This document shows positions 8,148 through 17,091 of a DNA stretch of 41,005 nucleotides, piece after piece (positions within the stretch are counted from its first letter, which is position 1; each line of letters starts with the position of its first letter). The notes below the pieces were generated by a model, which made no database searches, was not told the origin of the DNA, and saw nothing but the letters and a program-made list of their open reading frames with translations. This DNA comes from Acidobacteriota bacterium (GTDB taxonomy: Bacteria; Acidobacteriota; Terriglobia; Bryobacterales; Bryobacteraceae), in the NCBI GenBank assembly GCA_017304135.1, contig JAFLBB010000038.1, forward strand, positions 1 to 41,005, given 5' to 3'. The position numbers and the translations under genes were made by a program.

Positions 8148-9300
8148 CGAGGATGTCCTCCGCCGCTTCGATGCCGGTGGACAGGCGGATGAGGCCGTCG
8201 CCGATGCCAAGCCGCTGGCGCTGCTTGGGGGCCAGGTCGCGGTGGGAGCTCATAGCCGGATAGAGAGCCAGCGTGTGCACGTCGCCGAGCGTGGTGGCGC
8301 GGACGATCAGCTTCAGGCGGTCCATAAAACGGAACACGCCTTCGCGCGTGGCGTCCTTCAAATCGAAGCTCACCATCGCGCCGTGCGGCTTGCCTGCAAA
8401 GAGACGCCCGATGGTGGCGGCGTCGGTGTGCTGCGCGTCGCCAGGATAGTAGACGCGCGAGACGCCGGGATGCGCGGCGAGCCACGACGCAACAGCGGCG
8501 GCGTTGGCGCACTGGCGTTCCATGCGCAGCGGGAAGGTCTTCACGCCGCGCATCGTGAGATAGCACTCAAACGGGCCCAGCCCCGGACCACTCGTCTTGC
8601 CGATGGCGCGAACAATGGGCAGGTGCGCCTCGTCGCTGATGACGACGCCGCCCAGAACATCACCGTGGCCCGCAAGAAACTTGGTGAGGCTGTGCACCAC
8701 AAGGTTCGCCCCAAGCTTCAGCGGCTGCATCAGCAGCGGCGTGGCGAAGGTGCTGTCGACGATCAGCGCCGCCCCGGCGGCGCGCGTCATCTCCGCGATG
8801 CGGTCCATCGGCCCCACGCGCAGCAGCGGATTGGAAATTGACTCCATCAACACGCAGCCCGGCTTGTGCTCTTCGATCGCCTTGGCCACGGCCGCTTCGT
8901 CGCAGATGTCGACGTAGTTCACCTCAACGCCCATCGGCTCGAGCAGGCTATTCAGCATGCGCATCGTGGCGCCGTAGATGGCGTTGGCGGCCACCACGGA
9001 GCGGCGTCGATCGGTGAGCGCGGCCTGCAACGCCACCTGCAACGCCGACATGCCGGACGAGGTGGCAAGCGAGCCTGCGCCCTCTTCGAGCGCGGTCAAC
9101 TGCTCCTCCAGCGCATGCGCCGTGGGCGTGTCGTAGCGCGAATAGCAATAGCCGTCGATCTCTTCGGCGAAGACCTTGTCAAGGTCGGCCATCTCGGCAT
9201 AGGAGTAGCTCGACGCCGTATAGATGGGCGTAGTCGAGGGAATGGCGGCGGGCTGTTTCTTGCGGTCGCCCGCGTGCACCGCTTTCGTGTGGATGTTCAT
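8125..9300 (-). CDS. Trans-sulfuration PLP enzyme (cystathionine gamma-synthase/lyase family)
   Basis: The 391-residue product belongs to the Cys/Met metabolism PLP family. It shows the substrate/PLP phosphate motif YSRYDTPT (53-60), SSGMSA (81-86), VDSTFATP with D182, and the Schiff-base lysine K207 in HSLTKFLAGHGDVLGG. The family includes cystathionine gamma-synthase, cystathionine beta/gamma-lyase, O-acetylhomoserine sulfhydrylase and methionine gamma-lyase; sequence alone does not separate them. The ATG overlaps the cysS stop by four bases (ATGA), linking the gene to cysteine use and favouring a cysteine/homocysteine trans-sulfuration role. Its 3' end carries the his promoter. Confidence 0.88.
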   Translation of the reverse strand: MNIHTKAVHAGDRKKQPAAIPSTTPIYTASSYSYAEMADLDKVFAEEIDGYCYSRYDTPTAHALEEQLTALEEGAGSLATSSGMSALQVALQAALTDRRRSVVAANAIYGATMRMLNSLLEPMGVEVNYVDICDEAAVAKAIEEHKPGCVLMESISNPLLRVGPMDRIAEMTRAAGAALIVDSTFATPLLMQPLKLGANLVVHSLTKFLAGHGDVLGGVVISDEAHLPIVRAIGKTSGPGLGPFECYLTMRGVKTFPLRMERQCANAAAVASWLAAHPGVSRVYYPGDAQHTDAATIGRLFAGKPHGAMVSFDLKDATREGVFRFMDRLKLIVRATTLGDVHTLALYPAMSSHRDLAPKQRQRLGIGDGLIRLSTGIEAAEDILADLAQAF

Positions 9301-10697
9301 TTGCGTTTCCAGCGCGTGCCCTCGCGCGTGTCTTCGAGGATGACGCCCTGCTCCAGCAGCAGGTTGCGGATCTCATCGGAGCGCGCGAAGTTCTTCGCCT
9401 TCTTGGCGGCGATGCGTTCGTTCACCAGCGCGTCGATGGCCTCGTCGCTCAGGCCGCCTTCACGCTCCACCGGACGCAGGATGTCGAAGATGGAATCGAA
9501 GGCCGCCAGCAGCGCCTGCGCCGGCTCACGGTTGCCCGCGGTGAACTGCGCGCCGTCCATGGCCGAGTTGGCGTCGCGGATGAATTCAAAGATGGCCGCC
9601 AGCGCACCGGCTGTGTTGAGGTCGTCGTCCATCGCCAGTTCGAAGTCGCGCAGCGCCGTGGCCGTGCGTTCGATCAATTGCGTGTTCGTGCCGTCGGGGA
9701 ACTTCTCGCCATCCAGGCGCAGCTTGAAGTTGCGCAGGCGTTCGAGCGAACTGGCATGCGAGCGCAGCCCGTCCATGGTGAAGTTGAGCTTCGTGCGGTA
9801 ATGCGCCGAGGTGAGCAGGTAGCGGATCACATCGGGCTGCCAGCCCTGCTCCATCAGATCGCGGAGCGTATAGAAGTTGCCGAGCGACTTCGACATCTTC
9901 TGCCCCTCCACCATCAGGTGTTCGGCGTGGAGCCAGAAGCGCGAGAAGGTCTTGTGCGTAATCGCTTCGCTTTGGGCGATCTCGTTTTCGTGGTGCGGAA
10001 AGGTGAGGTCGATGCCGCCGGCGTGGATGTCGAGCGTCTCGCCGAGGTACTTCATCGCCATCACGGAACACTCAATGTGCCAGCCCGGCCGTCCGGCGCC
10101 GAAATCGCTATCCCAATAGGGCTCGCCTTCCTTGCGCTGTTTCCAGAGCACAAAGTCGCGAGCGTCGTCCTTGTCGTACTCATCCACGTCGACGCGCGCG
10201 CCGGACTTCATACCGGAAAAATCAAGCCGCGCCAGCTTGCCGTAGTTGGGGAACTGCGCGATGCGGTAGTAAACCGAGCCATCGCTCACATAGGTGTAGC
10301 CGTCCTGCTTGAGCTTGGCGATGGCGTCGAGCATCTCTTGAATGTGCTCGGTGGCGCGCACGAGGCGTTCGGGGCGCTCCAGGCGCAGCTTGTCGATGTC
10401 TTCGAGGAAGGCTTTTTCGTAGACCTCGGTGTACTCTCCGAGAGTCTTGCCCTGCTGCATGGCATTGCGGATGATCTTGTCTTCCACGTCGGTGATGTTC
10501 ATCACGTGGTTGAGCGTGTAGCCGCGATAGCGGAGCCAGCGGCGCAGCAGGTCCTGGAAGGTGAAGGTGCGCAGGTTGCCGATATGGACGAAGTGGTAGA
10601 CGGTTGGCCCGCACGTGTACATGCGGACCGTCTTCCCGTCCTGCGTCGAGAAGTCATCCACCTGTTGGGTGAGTGTATTGAAAAAGCGCACTGCCAT
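9297..10697 (-). CDS. cysS: Cysteinyl-tRNA synthetase
   Basis: The 466-residue class I synthetase charges tRNA-Cys. The zinc cysteine C29 in TCGPTVY, HIGN (38-41, the HIGH motif), the WHIECS zinc segment, the HHENEIAQSEA segment and KMSKS near residue 266 are in the expected order. The start ATG at 10697 gives the usual N-terminus MAVRFFNTL; a TTG 24 bases upstream in frame is less likely. No SD is evident before the ATG (the preceding bases are CCTCCTC). It lies 45 bases after the PQQ-like protein gene and overlaps the next gene by four bases. Confidence 0.96.
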   Translation of the reverse strand: MAVRFFNTLTQQVDDFSTQDGKTVRMYTCGPTVYHFVHIGNLRTFTFQDLLRRWLRYRGYTLNHVMNITDVEDKIIRNAMQQGKTLGEYTEVYEKAFLEDIDKLRLERPERLVRATEHIQEMLDAIAKLKQDGYTYVSDGSVYYRIAQFPNYGKLARLDFSGMKSGARVDVDEYDKDDARDFVLWKQRKEGEPYWDSDFGAGRPGWHIECSVMAMKYLGETLDIHAGGIDLTFPHHENEIAQSEAITHKTFSRFWLHAEHLMVEGQKMSKSLGNFYTLRDLMEQGWQPDVIRYLLTSAHYRTKLNFTMDGLRSHASSLERLRNFKLRLDGEKFPDGTNTQLIERTATALRDFELAMDDDLNTAGALAAIFEFIRDANSAMDGAQFTAGNREPAQALLAAFDSIFDILRPVEREGGLSDEAIDALVNERIAAKKAKNFARSDEIRNLLLEQGVILEDTREGTRWKRK

Positions 10698-10742
10698 GAG
10701 GAGGTCTAACCATGTTACCAAGGGCCGGATCAGGCCCCGCGG

Positions 10743-12056
10743 CTAGCGCTGTTCGACGCGGTAAAGATGCGTCGCCGTGCGCATGATCAGGCTCTTGCCT
10801 GCGATGGCGGGCGTGGCCATGATCATCTCGGTGAGCGCATTGGTGTGGAGCAGCTTGTACTCCGGCCCGGCCTGGACCACGTAGGTGTCGCCGTCCTCGC
10901 TGGCTAGGAACAGCTTGCCGTCGTAAGCCCACGGGCTGGCGGTGAACGCGACCGTGCCTTCGCTGATGCGCACCTTGTCGTAGACCAGCTTGCCCGTGCG
11001 AGCGTCGTGCGCGGTGAGGAAGCCGCGGTCGTAAAGCGTGTAGTAGAGGTCGCCATAGACGAGCGGCGAGGGATTGTAGGGGCCGCCCTGCGGCAGGTGC
11101 CAGGCGATGTGCGCATTGGTGGTTTCACCGGGCTTGAGCGAGATGTCGCCGCGCGCGCCGGGTTTCACGGCAAAGACGGGGCGCACCTGGTCACCGACAT
11201 AGCCCGAGGCGATGTAGAGCAGGCTGTGGCGGGTGAAGGGCGTGGGGATGACGATGGAGCTCATGCCGCCGAACTCCCACAGCAGCTTGCCGTCGAGATC
11301 GTAAGAGCGCACGCGGCCCGTGCCGGTGGTGACGATTTCGGTGCGCGCGGCATGGATCCAAACGAACGGCGTGGACCAGTTGCTTTTCTCGTCGCGGGCA
11401 ACGCGCCAGATCTCGCGCCCGGTGCGTTTATCGAGCGAGGCGAGGTAGGAGGCGACCTCGTTGTCGTGCACGATGTAGAGGCGTTCGTCATGCAGGACGG
11501 GCGAGGCGGAGGTGCCCCAGCCATAGCGCATCTCGTGTTGCGGCACGGGTTTTGACCAGAGTTGTTTGCCATTGAGGTCGAAGCAGAAGAACCCGGCGCT
11601 GCCGAACCAGACGTAGAGGCGTTCGCCGTCGGTGGCCGGCGTTTCGCTGGCGAAGGTGTTCTTCAAGTGGCGTGCGATGGCGGGCACGCCGCGATGCACC
11701 TCGCGTTCCCACAGCAGCTTGCCGGTTTCGAAATCGAAGGCGTAGACGAGCCAGCGGTGGACGTCGCTGGGCGTGCCGCGATTGCCGCCGAAGTAGAGTC
11801 CCTTCTTGGGCGGCTCCTTGTCTTCGCTGCTGATAACAGCGGTGAGGAAGATGCGCCCGCCGGCGATGATGGGCGACGACCATCCGGCGCCGGTGACGGG
11901 AACGCGCCAGCGGATGTTCTCGGTACCGCTCCAGCGCACGGGCAGACCTGCTGAGTCGGAGATGCCGTTGGAGCCGGGGCCCCGGAACTGCGGCCAAGGG
12001 GCATCGGCGGCGTGCAGGCAGAGGGTTCCCAGAAGCGCCCAGACGAATGGTCTCAT
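10743..12056 (-). CDS. Secreted PQQ-like beta-propeller protein
   Basis: The 437-residue product has a short signal peptide (about residues 1-17, cleavage near HAADA) and a repeated beta-propeller pattern of the PQQ/BamB-like type: WPQFRGP, WSSPII, YAFDFETGKLLWE, LDKRTGREIW, YDLDGKLLWE and HDARTGKLVYD. Such proteins are abundant in Acidobacteria and Planctomycetes and often have no known substrate. No c-type haem motif or clear catalytic PQQ-dehydrogenase residues are seen, so an enzymatic role is not claimed. It is divergent from the sulfatase gene across only 21 bases, with its own TATAAT seven bases before the ATG. Confidence 0.85.
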   Translation of the reverse strand: MRPFVWALLGTLCLHAADAPWPQFRGPGSNGISDSAGLPVRWSGTENIRWRVPVTGAGWSSPIIAGGRIFLTAVISSEDKEPPKKGLYFGGNRGTPSDVHRWLVYAFDFETGKLLWEREVHRGVPAIARHLKNTFASETPATDGERLYVWFGSAGFFCFDLNGKQLWSKPVPQHEMRYGWGTSASPVLHDERLYIVHDNEVASYLASLDKRTGREIWRVARDEKSNWSTPFVWIHAARTEIVTTGTGRVRSYDLDGKLLWEFGGMSSIVIPTPFTRHSLLYIASGYVGDQVRPVFAVKPGARGDISLKPGETTNAHIAWHLPQGGPYNPSPLVYGDLYYTLYDRGFLTAHDARTGKLVYDKVRISEGTVAFTASPWAYDGKLFLASEDGDTYVVQAGPEYKLLHTNALTEMIMATPAIAGKSLIMRTATHLYRVEQR

Positions 12057-12063
12057 GCAGGGG

Positions 12064-12071
12064 ATTATACT
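12064..12071. promoter_or_regulatory. Overlapping divergent -10 boxes, two leaderless starts
   Basis: The octamer ATTATACT contains TATACT on the plus strand (12066-12071), six bases before the sulfatase ATG at 12078. It also contains TATAAT on the minus strand (12069-12064), seven bases before the PQQ-protein ATG at 12056. The two start codons are 21 bases apart with no room for leaders. Neither side shows a convincing -35. A shared symmetric AT-rich core making two leaderless mRNAs is inferred. Confidence 0.65.
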
Positions 12072-12077
12072 GGCCGC

Positions 12078-13472
12078 ATGGAACGACGGTCGTTTATGGC
12101 CTCACTGCTGGCGGCTTCCGGTGCGGCTGGCGGCGCGCTCCTGGCGCAGGCGCGGAGGCCGAATGTTGTGGTGATTCTGGCTGATGATCTGGGCTGGAAC
12201 GACGTTGGGTTCCACGGCTCGGAGATCCAAACGCCGAACCTCGACCGGCTGGCGGCCGAGGGCACCCAACTGGATCGCTTCTATTCGTTCCCGCTGTGTT
12301 CGCCCACGCGCGGCGCACTGCTCACGGGGCGTTATCCGCTGCGGCTTGGTCTTGGTATGACAGTCATCCGGCCGTGGGTGAGGTTCGGCCTGCCGCTGGG
12401 CGAACGCACGATCGGCGATTACTTTGGCGACGCCGGCTATGAGACCGCGATGAGCGGCAAGTGGCACCTGGGGCACTACAGCCGCAGGTTCCTGCCTGGC
12501 GCGCGCGGCTTTTCGCACACGTATGGGCACCTCAACGGCATGATCGATTACTACACGCATGACCGCGACGGCGGGCTCGACTGGCATCGCGACGGCAAGG
12601 CGCTGCGCGAAGAGGGGTATTCGACCGACCTGATCGCCGCCGAGGCCGAGCGCTTGCTCCGCGGGCGCGACAAGTCGAAGCCAATGATGCTCTACGTGCC
12701 GTTCAACGCGCCGCACACGCCGCTGCAAGCGCCGAAGGAGGTGGAGGCCAAGTATGCCCACATCCAGGATGCGAGGCGGCGTACGTTCGCGGCAATGGTG
12801 GACCGCATGGACACAGGCGTGGGGCGCATTCTCGCGGCGCTCGACGCCGAGGGCATGCGCGACAACACGATCGTGCTGTTCCTCTCCGACAATGGCGGGC
12901 CGGTGGGCGCGGGCGCGCGCAACACACCCCTGCGCGGCGCCAAGGGCAGTGCCTGGGAGGGCGGCACGCGTGTGCCGGCGGTGATGCGGTTCCCCGGCAC
13001 GGTGGCGGCGAAAGGGAAGTCGCCGCAGGTGATGACGGCGATGGATGTGCTGCCGACCCTGGCCGAGGCGGTTGGCCTGAGCGCGCGCTGGAAGAACGCG
13101 CTCGACGGCAGGAGCATGTGGACGAACATCCGCACGGGGCGCGTGGAAGCGCGCGAGGACCTCTTCTTCTCCATTGAGAGCGAGCGCACACTTCACTTTG
13201 CCGTGCATCACTGCAAGGGCGACGAGCAATGGAAACTGGTGCGCGAGGTGGGAACCAAGCAGCCGTCGACGATGACGGCGCTGTTCCGCATCGATCAGGA
13301 CGCAACGGAATCGAAAGATGTCGCGTCGCAGTATCCAGCGCTGGTGGATGAGCTGGTGACGAAGCTGGAGGCCTGGCGCAAGCAGGCGCACGCGGAGACG
13401 TTGCGGCATGTGCCGGTGGAACCGGGCAAGCGGAAATCGCCGCCGGCATGGGTGGAGGCAGCCGAACCATGA
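12078..13472 (+). CDS. Sulfatase, Tat-exported arylsulfatase type
   Basis: The 464-residue product starts with a twin-arginine signal (RRSFMA at 3-8, hydrophobic to about 22) and continues with the alkaline-phosphatase-fold sulfatase domain. Metal ligands D36-D37 are in ILADDLGW. The formylglycine motif is CSPTR with C74, and the second metal site is LFLSDNGGP. The cysteine would need modification by a formylglycine-generating enzyme or anSME, not present in this window. The substrate is unknown; sulfated polysaccharides or arylsulfates are typical. The ATG at 12078 is chosen over an upstream in-frame start because of the promoter position and the Tat signal. Confidence 0.92.
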   Translation: MERRSFMASLLAASGAAGGALLAQARRPNVVVILADDLGWNDVGFHGSEIQTPNLDRLAAEGTQLDRFYSFPLCSPTRGALLTGRYPLRLGLGMTVIRPWVRFGLPLGERTIGDYFGDAGYETAMSGKWHLGHYSRRFLPGARGFSHTYGHLNGMIDYYTHDRDGGLDWHRDGKALREEGYSTDLIAAEAERLLRGRDKSKPMMLYVPFNAPHTPLQAPKEVEAKYAHIQDARRRTFAAMVDRMDTGVGRILAALDAEGMRDNTIVLFLSDNGGPVGAGARNTPLRGAKGSAWEGGTRVPAVMRFPGTVAAKGKSPQVMTAMDVLPTLAEAVGLSARWKNALDGRSMWTNIRTGRVEAREDLFFSIESERTLHFAVHHCKGDEQWKLVREVGTKQPSTMTALFRIDQDATESKDVASQYPALVDELVTKLEAWRKQAHAETLRHVPVEPGKRKSPPAWVEAAEP

Positions 13473-13508
13473 CACGGTGGAGGACACTATGGGGGAGGCT
13501 GTGGGGAC

Positions 13509-13514
13509 AGGAGG
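13509..13514 (+). promoter_or_regulatory. Shine-Dalgarno deciding a TTG start
   Basis: AGGAGG is followed by five bases and the TTG at 13520, in frame with the large Ig-type protein. This start yields the compact signal peptide (M)IRNWMWVLLLAAPAWA. The competing ATG at 13469 (overlapping the sulfatase stop as ATGA) and the ATG at 13535 have no such site at the right distance. Confidence 0.6.
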
Positions 13515-13519
13515 CAGGA

Positions 13520-16500
13520 TTGATTCGCAACTGGATGTGGGTGCTGTTGCTGGCCGCGCCGGCATGGGCGCAGAGCTTCACGATCACAACGCCGTGCCCG
13601 TTGACGCAGGGCACCGTGGGAACGAACTACGGCGTTCAATTTGAAACAGTCAACGGCAAGACGCCCATCCGCTATGCCTACTCGGAAGGCTTTCTGCCGC
13701 CTGGGCTGACCTTCGCGCAAGGCGGCGGCCTGTTCGGCACGCCACAGGCGCAGGGCACGCTGAACTTCACCATCCGCGCCACCGACGACAACAACATCAC
13801 GGTGACCAAGGCGTGCTCGATCACGATCGCGCCGTCGGCGGCCAATCCGGTGCAGATCGCCACGCCGTGTCCGCTGCCGCAGGCGGCCAGCAATGAGCCG
13901 TACACAACGACGCTCGCGGCAAGCGGCGGCCTTGCCCCCTACACGTGGACGTTGCCGTTCGGAGCGCTGCCCACGGGCTATGCGCTGGGCGCGGTGAACG
14001 GCGTGATCTCCGGCACGACAACGCAGAACGGGACCTTCCGCTTCATCCTCAGCGTGAACGACAGCAGCGGGCAACTGGCGGTGAAGGAATGCACGATGGC
14101 GACCGCGCCCGCCGGGGGCAACGCGTTTACGCTGACCTCGCTCACGCCCAATCAGGCGCTGGCGGGCTCAAGCGCCGTCACGATCACGCTGCGCGGGGCG
14201 GGGTTCAACTCCAGTTCCACAGTGGTGTGGAATGCGGGAACGGGAAATACGGTGAACCTGACAACCACCTTCGTCGATGCCGGAACGCTGCGCGCCGATG
14301 TTCCGGCCTCGCTGCTCACGGCCGGGGGCAGTTTCCCCATCGCCGTGCGGAGAACGGTGCTCACTTCGCCTGAGTTCACCAACACGCTGATCTTCACCGT
14401 GTCGGGCGGGCTGGCGATTCAAACCACATGCCCGTTGCCGGCGGCCTCGCAGGGCACGCCGTACCGTTATCAACTGGTGGTGACGGGCGGCTTCGCGCCC
14501 TACACCTGGACGATCACGGGCGGCGCATTGCCACTGGGGCTGGGCTTGACCTCGGGCGGCGAGGTGACGGGCACGGCGACCGAGTCGGGCCTGTCGAACT
14601 TCACGCTGCGGGCCACCGATTCGCAACAGAACGCCGCGAACCTGACGTGCTCGATGCGCGTGAACGGACCGTTTGAAATCAAGCCGGCCTTCCTGAGCTT
14701 CGTCACCACGCAGGGCGTGTCGCCGGTGGCGCAGGAGCTCAGCGTCACCAGCGGCGCGGGACCGGTGCCGGTGACGGTGCAGGCCCCGGCGGTGCCGTGG
14801 CTGCGGACGCAGTTGAGCAGTTCGAATTCGCCGCTGCGGCTGCGCGTGGAGGTGGACAGCACGGCGCTGGCGGTGGGCGCCTACAACACGGTTGTTACGG
14901 TACTGGCGCCGGCGGCGAGCAACGGGCAGATCAGCATTCCCGTGGTGGTGCAGGTGAATGCGCCGGTGGCGGCGCAAATGCAGGTGAGGCCGCGCGGCCT
15001 GGCCATCCGCGTGCCGCGGGGCACGGCGCAGCCGCAGTTCCGGCACCTCACGATTTCCAATTCCGGCGCGGGCACGTTCAACTATGCGATCACGATTGCG
15101 CCCGTGAGCGGCGGGCAATGGCTGACCGTGCTCGACACAACGGGCACGGTGTTGCCGAACCAGCCGGCGTATGCGGTGATGCAGGCCAATCCGGCGGGCC
15201 TTGCACCGGGGACGTACCTGGCGCGAGTGACGGTGAGCGGCGGGCCTGGCGGGCAGGCACAGACGCTGCTCGCTTCGATGAGCGTGAGCGCGGGACCGGA
15301 GCAGCTGGGCCTCTCGACAAGCGCCCTGACGTTCCGCGGCGTAGTGGGCGGAGCGGCGCCGCCGGCGCAGGAGTTGGAGGTGCTGTCGCAAGGGGCGAAT
15401 GCGCTGTTCTGGCAGAGCGCGGGCGGCGGCGCGGCGGGCATCGGCAACTTTTTGCGCGTGGATCCGGCGAGCGAGTCGGCGCGGCCCGATCTGCCGTCGC
15501 GCGTACAGGTGGCGGCCGATACGACGGGCCTGACGCCGGGGCTCTATAGCGGTCTGCTGCGGGTGAGCACGGGCGCCGACAACGCGCCGAGGCTGGTGGC
15601 GGCGCACCTGCGCTTGTTGACGGCGGGCCAGCAGCCGGGCTTGCAGGCGAGTCCGGGCGGGCTGCTGTTTGTCACGCAGCAGGGAGCGGGCGATCCGGCG
15701 GCGCAGTCGATTACGCTCACGAATCCGGCCGCTTCACAGGCTTCGCTGGAGTTGGCGTTGAACGGCGATACGAGGCCGTTCCGGCTGCCGGCGCAGACGC
15801 CGGTGACGCTGGGCCCGGGCGAGACGCAGGCGGTGCAGGTGGGCGTGGCGTCGGCGAACCTGGCGGCGGGCGTGTATGAAGGCGGGCTGGTGGTGTCGCT
15901 GACGGGCGACGCGCAGGTGAAGATCGTCCCGCTGCGACTGGTCGTGACGCCCTCGGCGGGATGCGCACGGTCGTCGATTCACATTGCGCCGGTGCTGCCG
16001 CTGGCTGGCTTTCTGGCGATGACGGGGTCGGGGCTGCCGGTGAAGTTGCGCCTGGTGGACAACTGCGGCGCGGCGGTGACGACGGGCGCGGTGACGGCGC
16101 GGCTGGCCTCGCCCGATGCGACACAGTCGTCGCTCACGCACACGGCCAATGGCGCATGGAGCGGCGATGTGCAGGTTCCCGGCGCGCTGGGCAACGGGCA
16201 GGTGAGGCTCGACGTGCAGGCGACCTCGAGCGGCAACTCGTTGCGCGCGGGCCTGACCGTGTTTGGCGCGGCCGATGACACGATTGCGATTCCGGAGTTG
16301 GTGGAGGATGCTGTGCTGAGCACGTCGACGTTCCTGCCAGGGCAGCCGGTGGCGCCGGGTGGATTGATAGCGGCGTTTGGCTCGAACCTTGCGGACCGCG
16401 CGGCGAGCGCGTTTCCTCCGGCGGTTTCGCTGGGCGGTGCGCTGGCGTTCATGGCCAATCCGGCGACGGGGCTGAGCGGGCTGCCGATGTTTTATGCGAG

Positions 16501-17029
16501 CCCGGGGCAGTTGAACGGCGAGGCGCCGCGCGATGTGCTGCCGGGTGTATCGCGGCAGATGGTGGTGCAGCGGGGCGGGCAGATTTCGCGTCCCGTGGAT
16601 GTGACGCTGGCGGCGGCGCAGCCGGGCATTTTCACCGTCAACCAGCAGGGCACGGGGCAGGGCGCGATTCTCGATGCCTCGACCACGGCGGAGACAGGCA
16701 CAGCTGTGCTGGCCGGGCCATCGACGCCGGTGGGCCGCGGGCGCATTGTGAGCATCTATTGCGAGGGCCTGGGGCGGGTGAGTCCGGAGGTGGGCAATGG
16801 AACGCCGGCGCCTTCGGCCGAGCCGTTGTCGCGCACGGTGAATGCGGTGACGGTGACGATTGGCGGCCGCAACGCCACGGTTCTGTACGCGGGCCTTGCG
16901 CCGGGCTTCGTCGGCCTCTACCAGGTGAACGCGGTAGTGCCGGCCGATGCGCCGGTGGGCGATGCGGTGGCGGTGACGCTGACCGTGGCCAACACGGTGA
17001 GCAACACGGCGACGATCGCCATCCGGTAA
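13520..17029 (+). CDS. Secreted Ig-repeat protein with Solibacter-type C-terminal domain
   Basis: The product is about 1169 residues from the TTG start. After a signal peptide ending AWAQ come two putative-Ig (He_PIG-like) repeats (about 19-108 and 112-195), an IPT/TIG-like domain (about 205-290), a third Ig repeat (298-380) and several BACON-like beta repeats (about 386-880). The C-terminal part of about 240 residues matches the Solibacter uncharacterised C-terminal domain type (PGGLIAAFGSNLA, ASPGQLNGEAP, YCEGLGRVSP, GLYQVNAVVP). Each Ig repeat begins with a CPLP-like motif and ends with a second cysteine, suggesting one disulfide per repeat. The role is unknown; adhesion or surface-scaffold functions are plausible. 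It follows the sulfatase gene on the same strand and is probably co-transcribed. The ATG at 13469 is the main alternative start. Confidence 0.85.
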   Translation: MIRNWMWVLLLAAPAWAQSFTITTPCPLTQGTVGTNYGVQFETVNGKTPIRYAYSEGFLPPGLTFAQGGGLFGTPQAQGTLNFTIRATDDNNITVTKACSITIAPSAANPVQIATPCPLPQAASNEPYTTTLAASGGLAPYTWTLPFGALPTGYALGAVNGVISGTTTQNGTFRFILSVNDSSGQLAVKECTMATAPAGGNAFTLTSLTPNQALAGSSAVTITLRGAGFNSSSTVVWNAGTGNTVNLTTTFVDAGTLRADVPASLLTAGGSFPIAVRRTVLTSPEFTNTLIFTVSGGLAIQTTCPLPAASQGTPYRYQLVVTGGFAPYTWTITGGALPLGLGLTSGGEVTGTATESGLSNFTLRATDSQQNAANLTCSMRVNGPFEIKPAFLSFVTTQGVSPVAQELSVTSGAGPVPVTVQAPAVPWLRTQLSSSNSPLRLRVEVDSTALAVGAYNTVVTVLAPAASNGQISIPVVVQVNAPVAAQMQVRPRGLAIRVPRGTAQPQFRHLTISNSGAGTFNYAITIAPVSGGQWLTVLDTTGTVLPNQPAYAVMQANPAGLAPGTYLARVTVSGGPGGQAQTLLASMSVSAGPEQLGLSTSALTFRGVVGGAAPPAQELEVLSQGANALFWQSAGGGAAGIGNFLRVDPASESARPDLPSRVQVAADTTGLTPGLYSGLLRVSTGADNAPRLVAAHLRLLTAGQQPGLQASPGGLLFVTQQGAGDPAAQSITLTNPAASQASLELALNGDTRPFRLPAQTPVTLGPGETQAVQVGVASANLAAGVYEGGLVVSLTGDAQVKIVPLRLVVTPSAGCARSSIHIAPVLPLAGFLAMTGSGLPVKLRLVDNCGAAVTTGAVTARLASPDATQSSLTHTANGAWSGDVQVPGALGNGQVRLDVQATSSGNSLRAGLTVFGAADDTIAIPELVEDAVLSTSTFLPGQPVAPGGLIAAFGSNLADRAASAFPPAVSLGGALAFMANPATGLSGLPMFYASPGQLNGEAPRDVLPGVSRQMVVQRGGQISRPVDVTLAAAQPGIFTVNQQGTGQGAILDASTTAETGTAVLAGPSTPVGRGRIVSIYCEGLGRVSPEVGNGTPAPSAEPLSRTVNAVTVTIGGRNATVLYAGLAPGFVGLYQVNAVVPADAPVGDAVAVTLTVANTVSNTATIAIR

Positions 17030-17077
17030 GAAGCCTTACAACACAACGTCCCCATTCTGTTTGGGCGGAAAAAGAAG

Positions 17078-17083
17078 CATAAT
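17078..17083 (+). promoter_or_regulatory. -10 box of second Ig-repeat gene
   Basis: CATAAT lies eight bases before the ATG at 17092, again compatible with a leaderless or near-leaderless transcript. The 62-base gap after the previous gene contains no hairpin terminator, so read-through from the first Ig gene remains possible. Confidence 0.45.
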
Positions 17084-17091
17084 GGGGCATC

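Noticed and set aside
12102..13565. 487-codon open frame antisense to the sulfatase gene
   Set aside because: Arg/His/Pro-rich composition and no motifs; the sulfatase on the plus strand explains the region.
14168..15607. 479-codon open frame antisense to the first Ig-repeat gene
   Set aside because: Arg-rich shadow composition; the Ig/BACON repeats on the plus strand are convincing.
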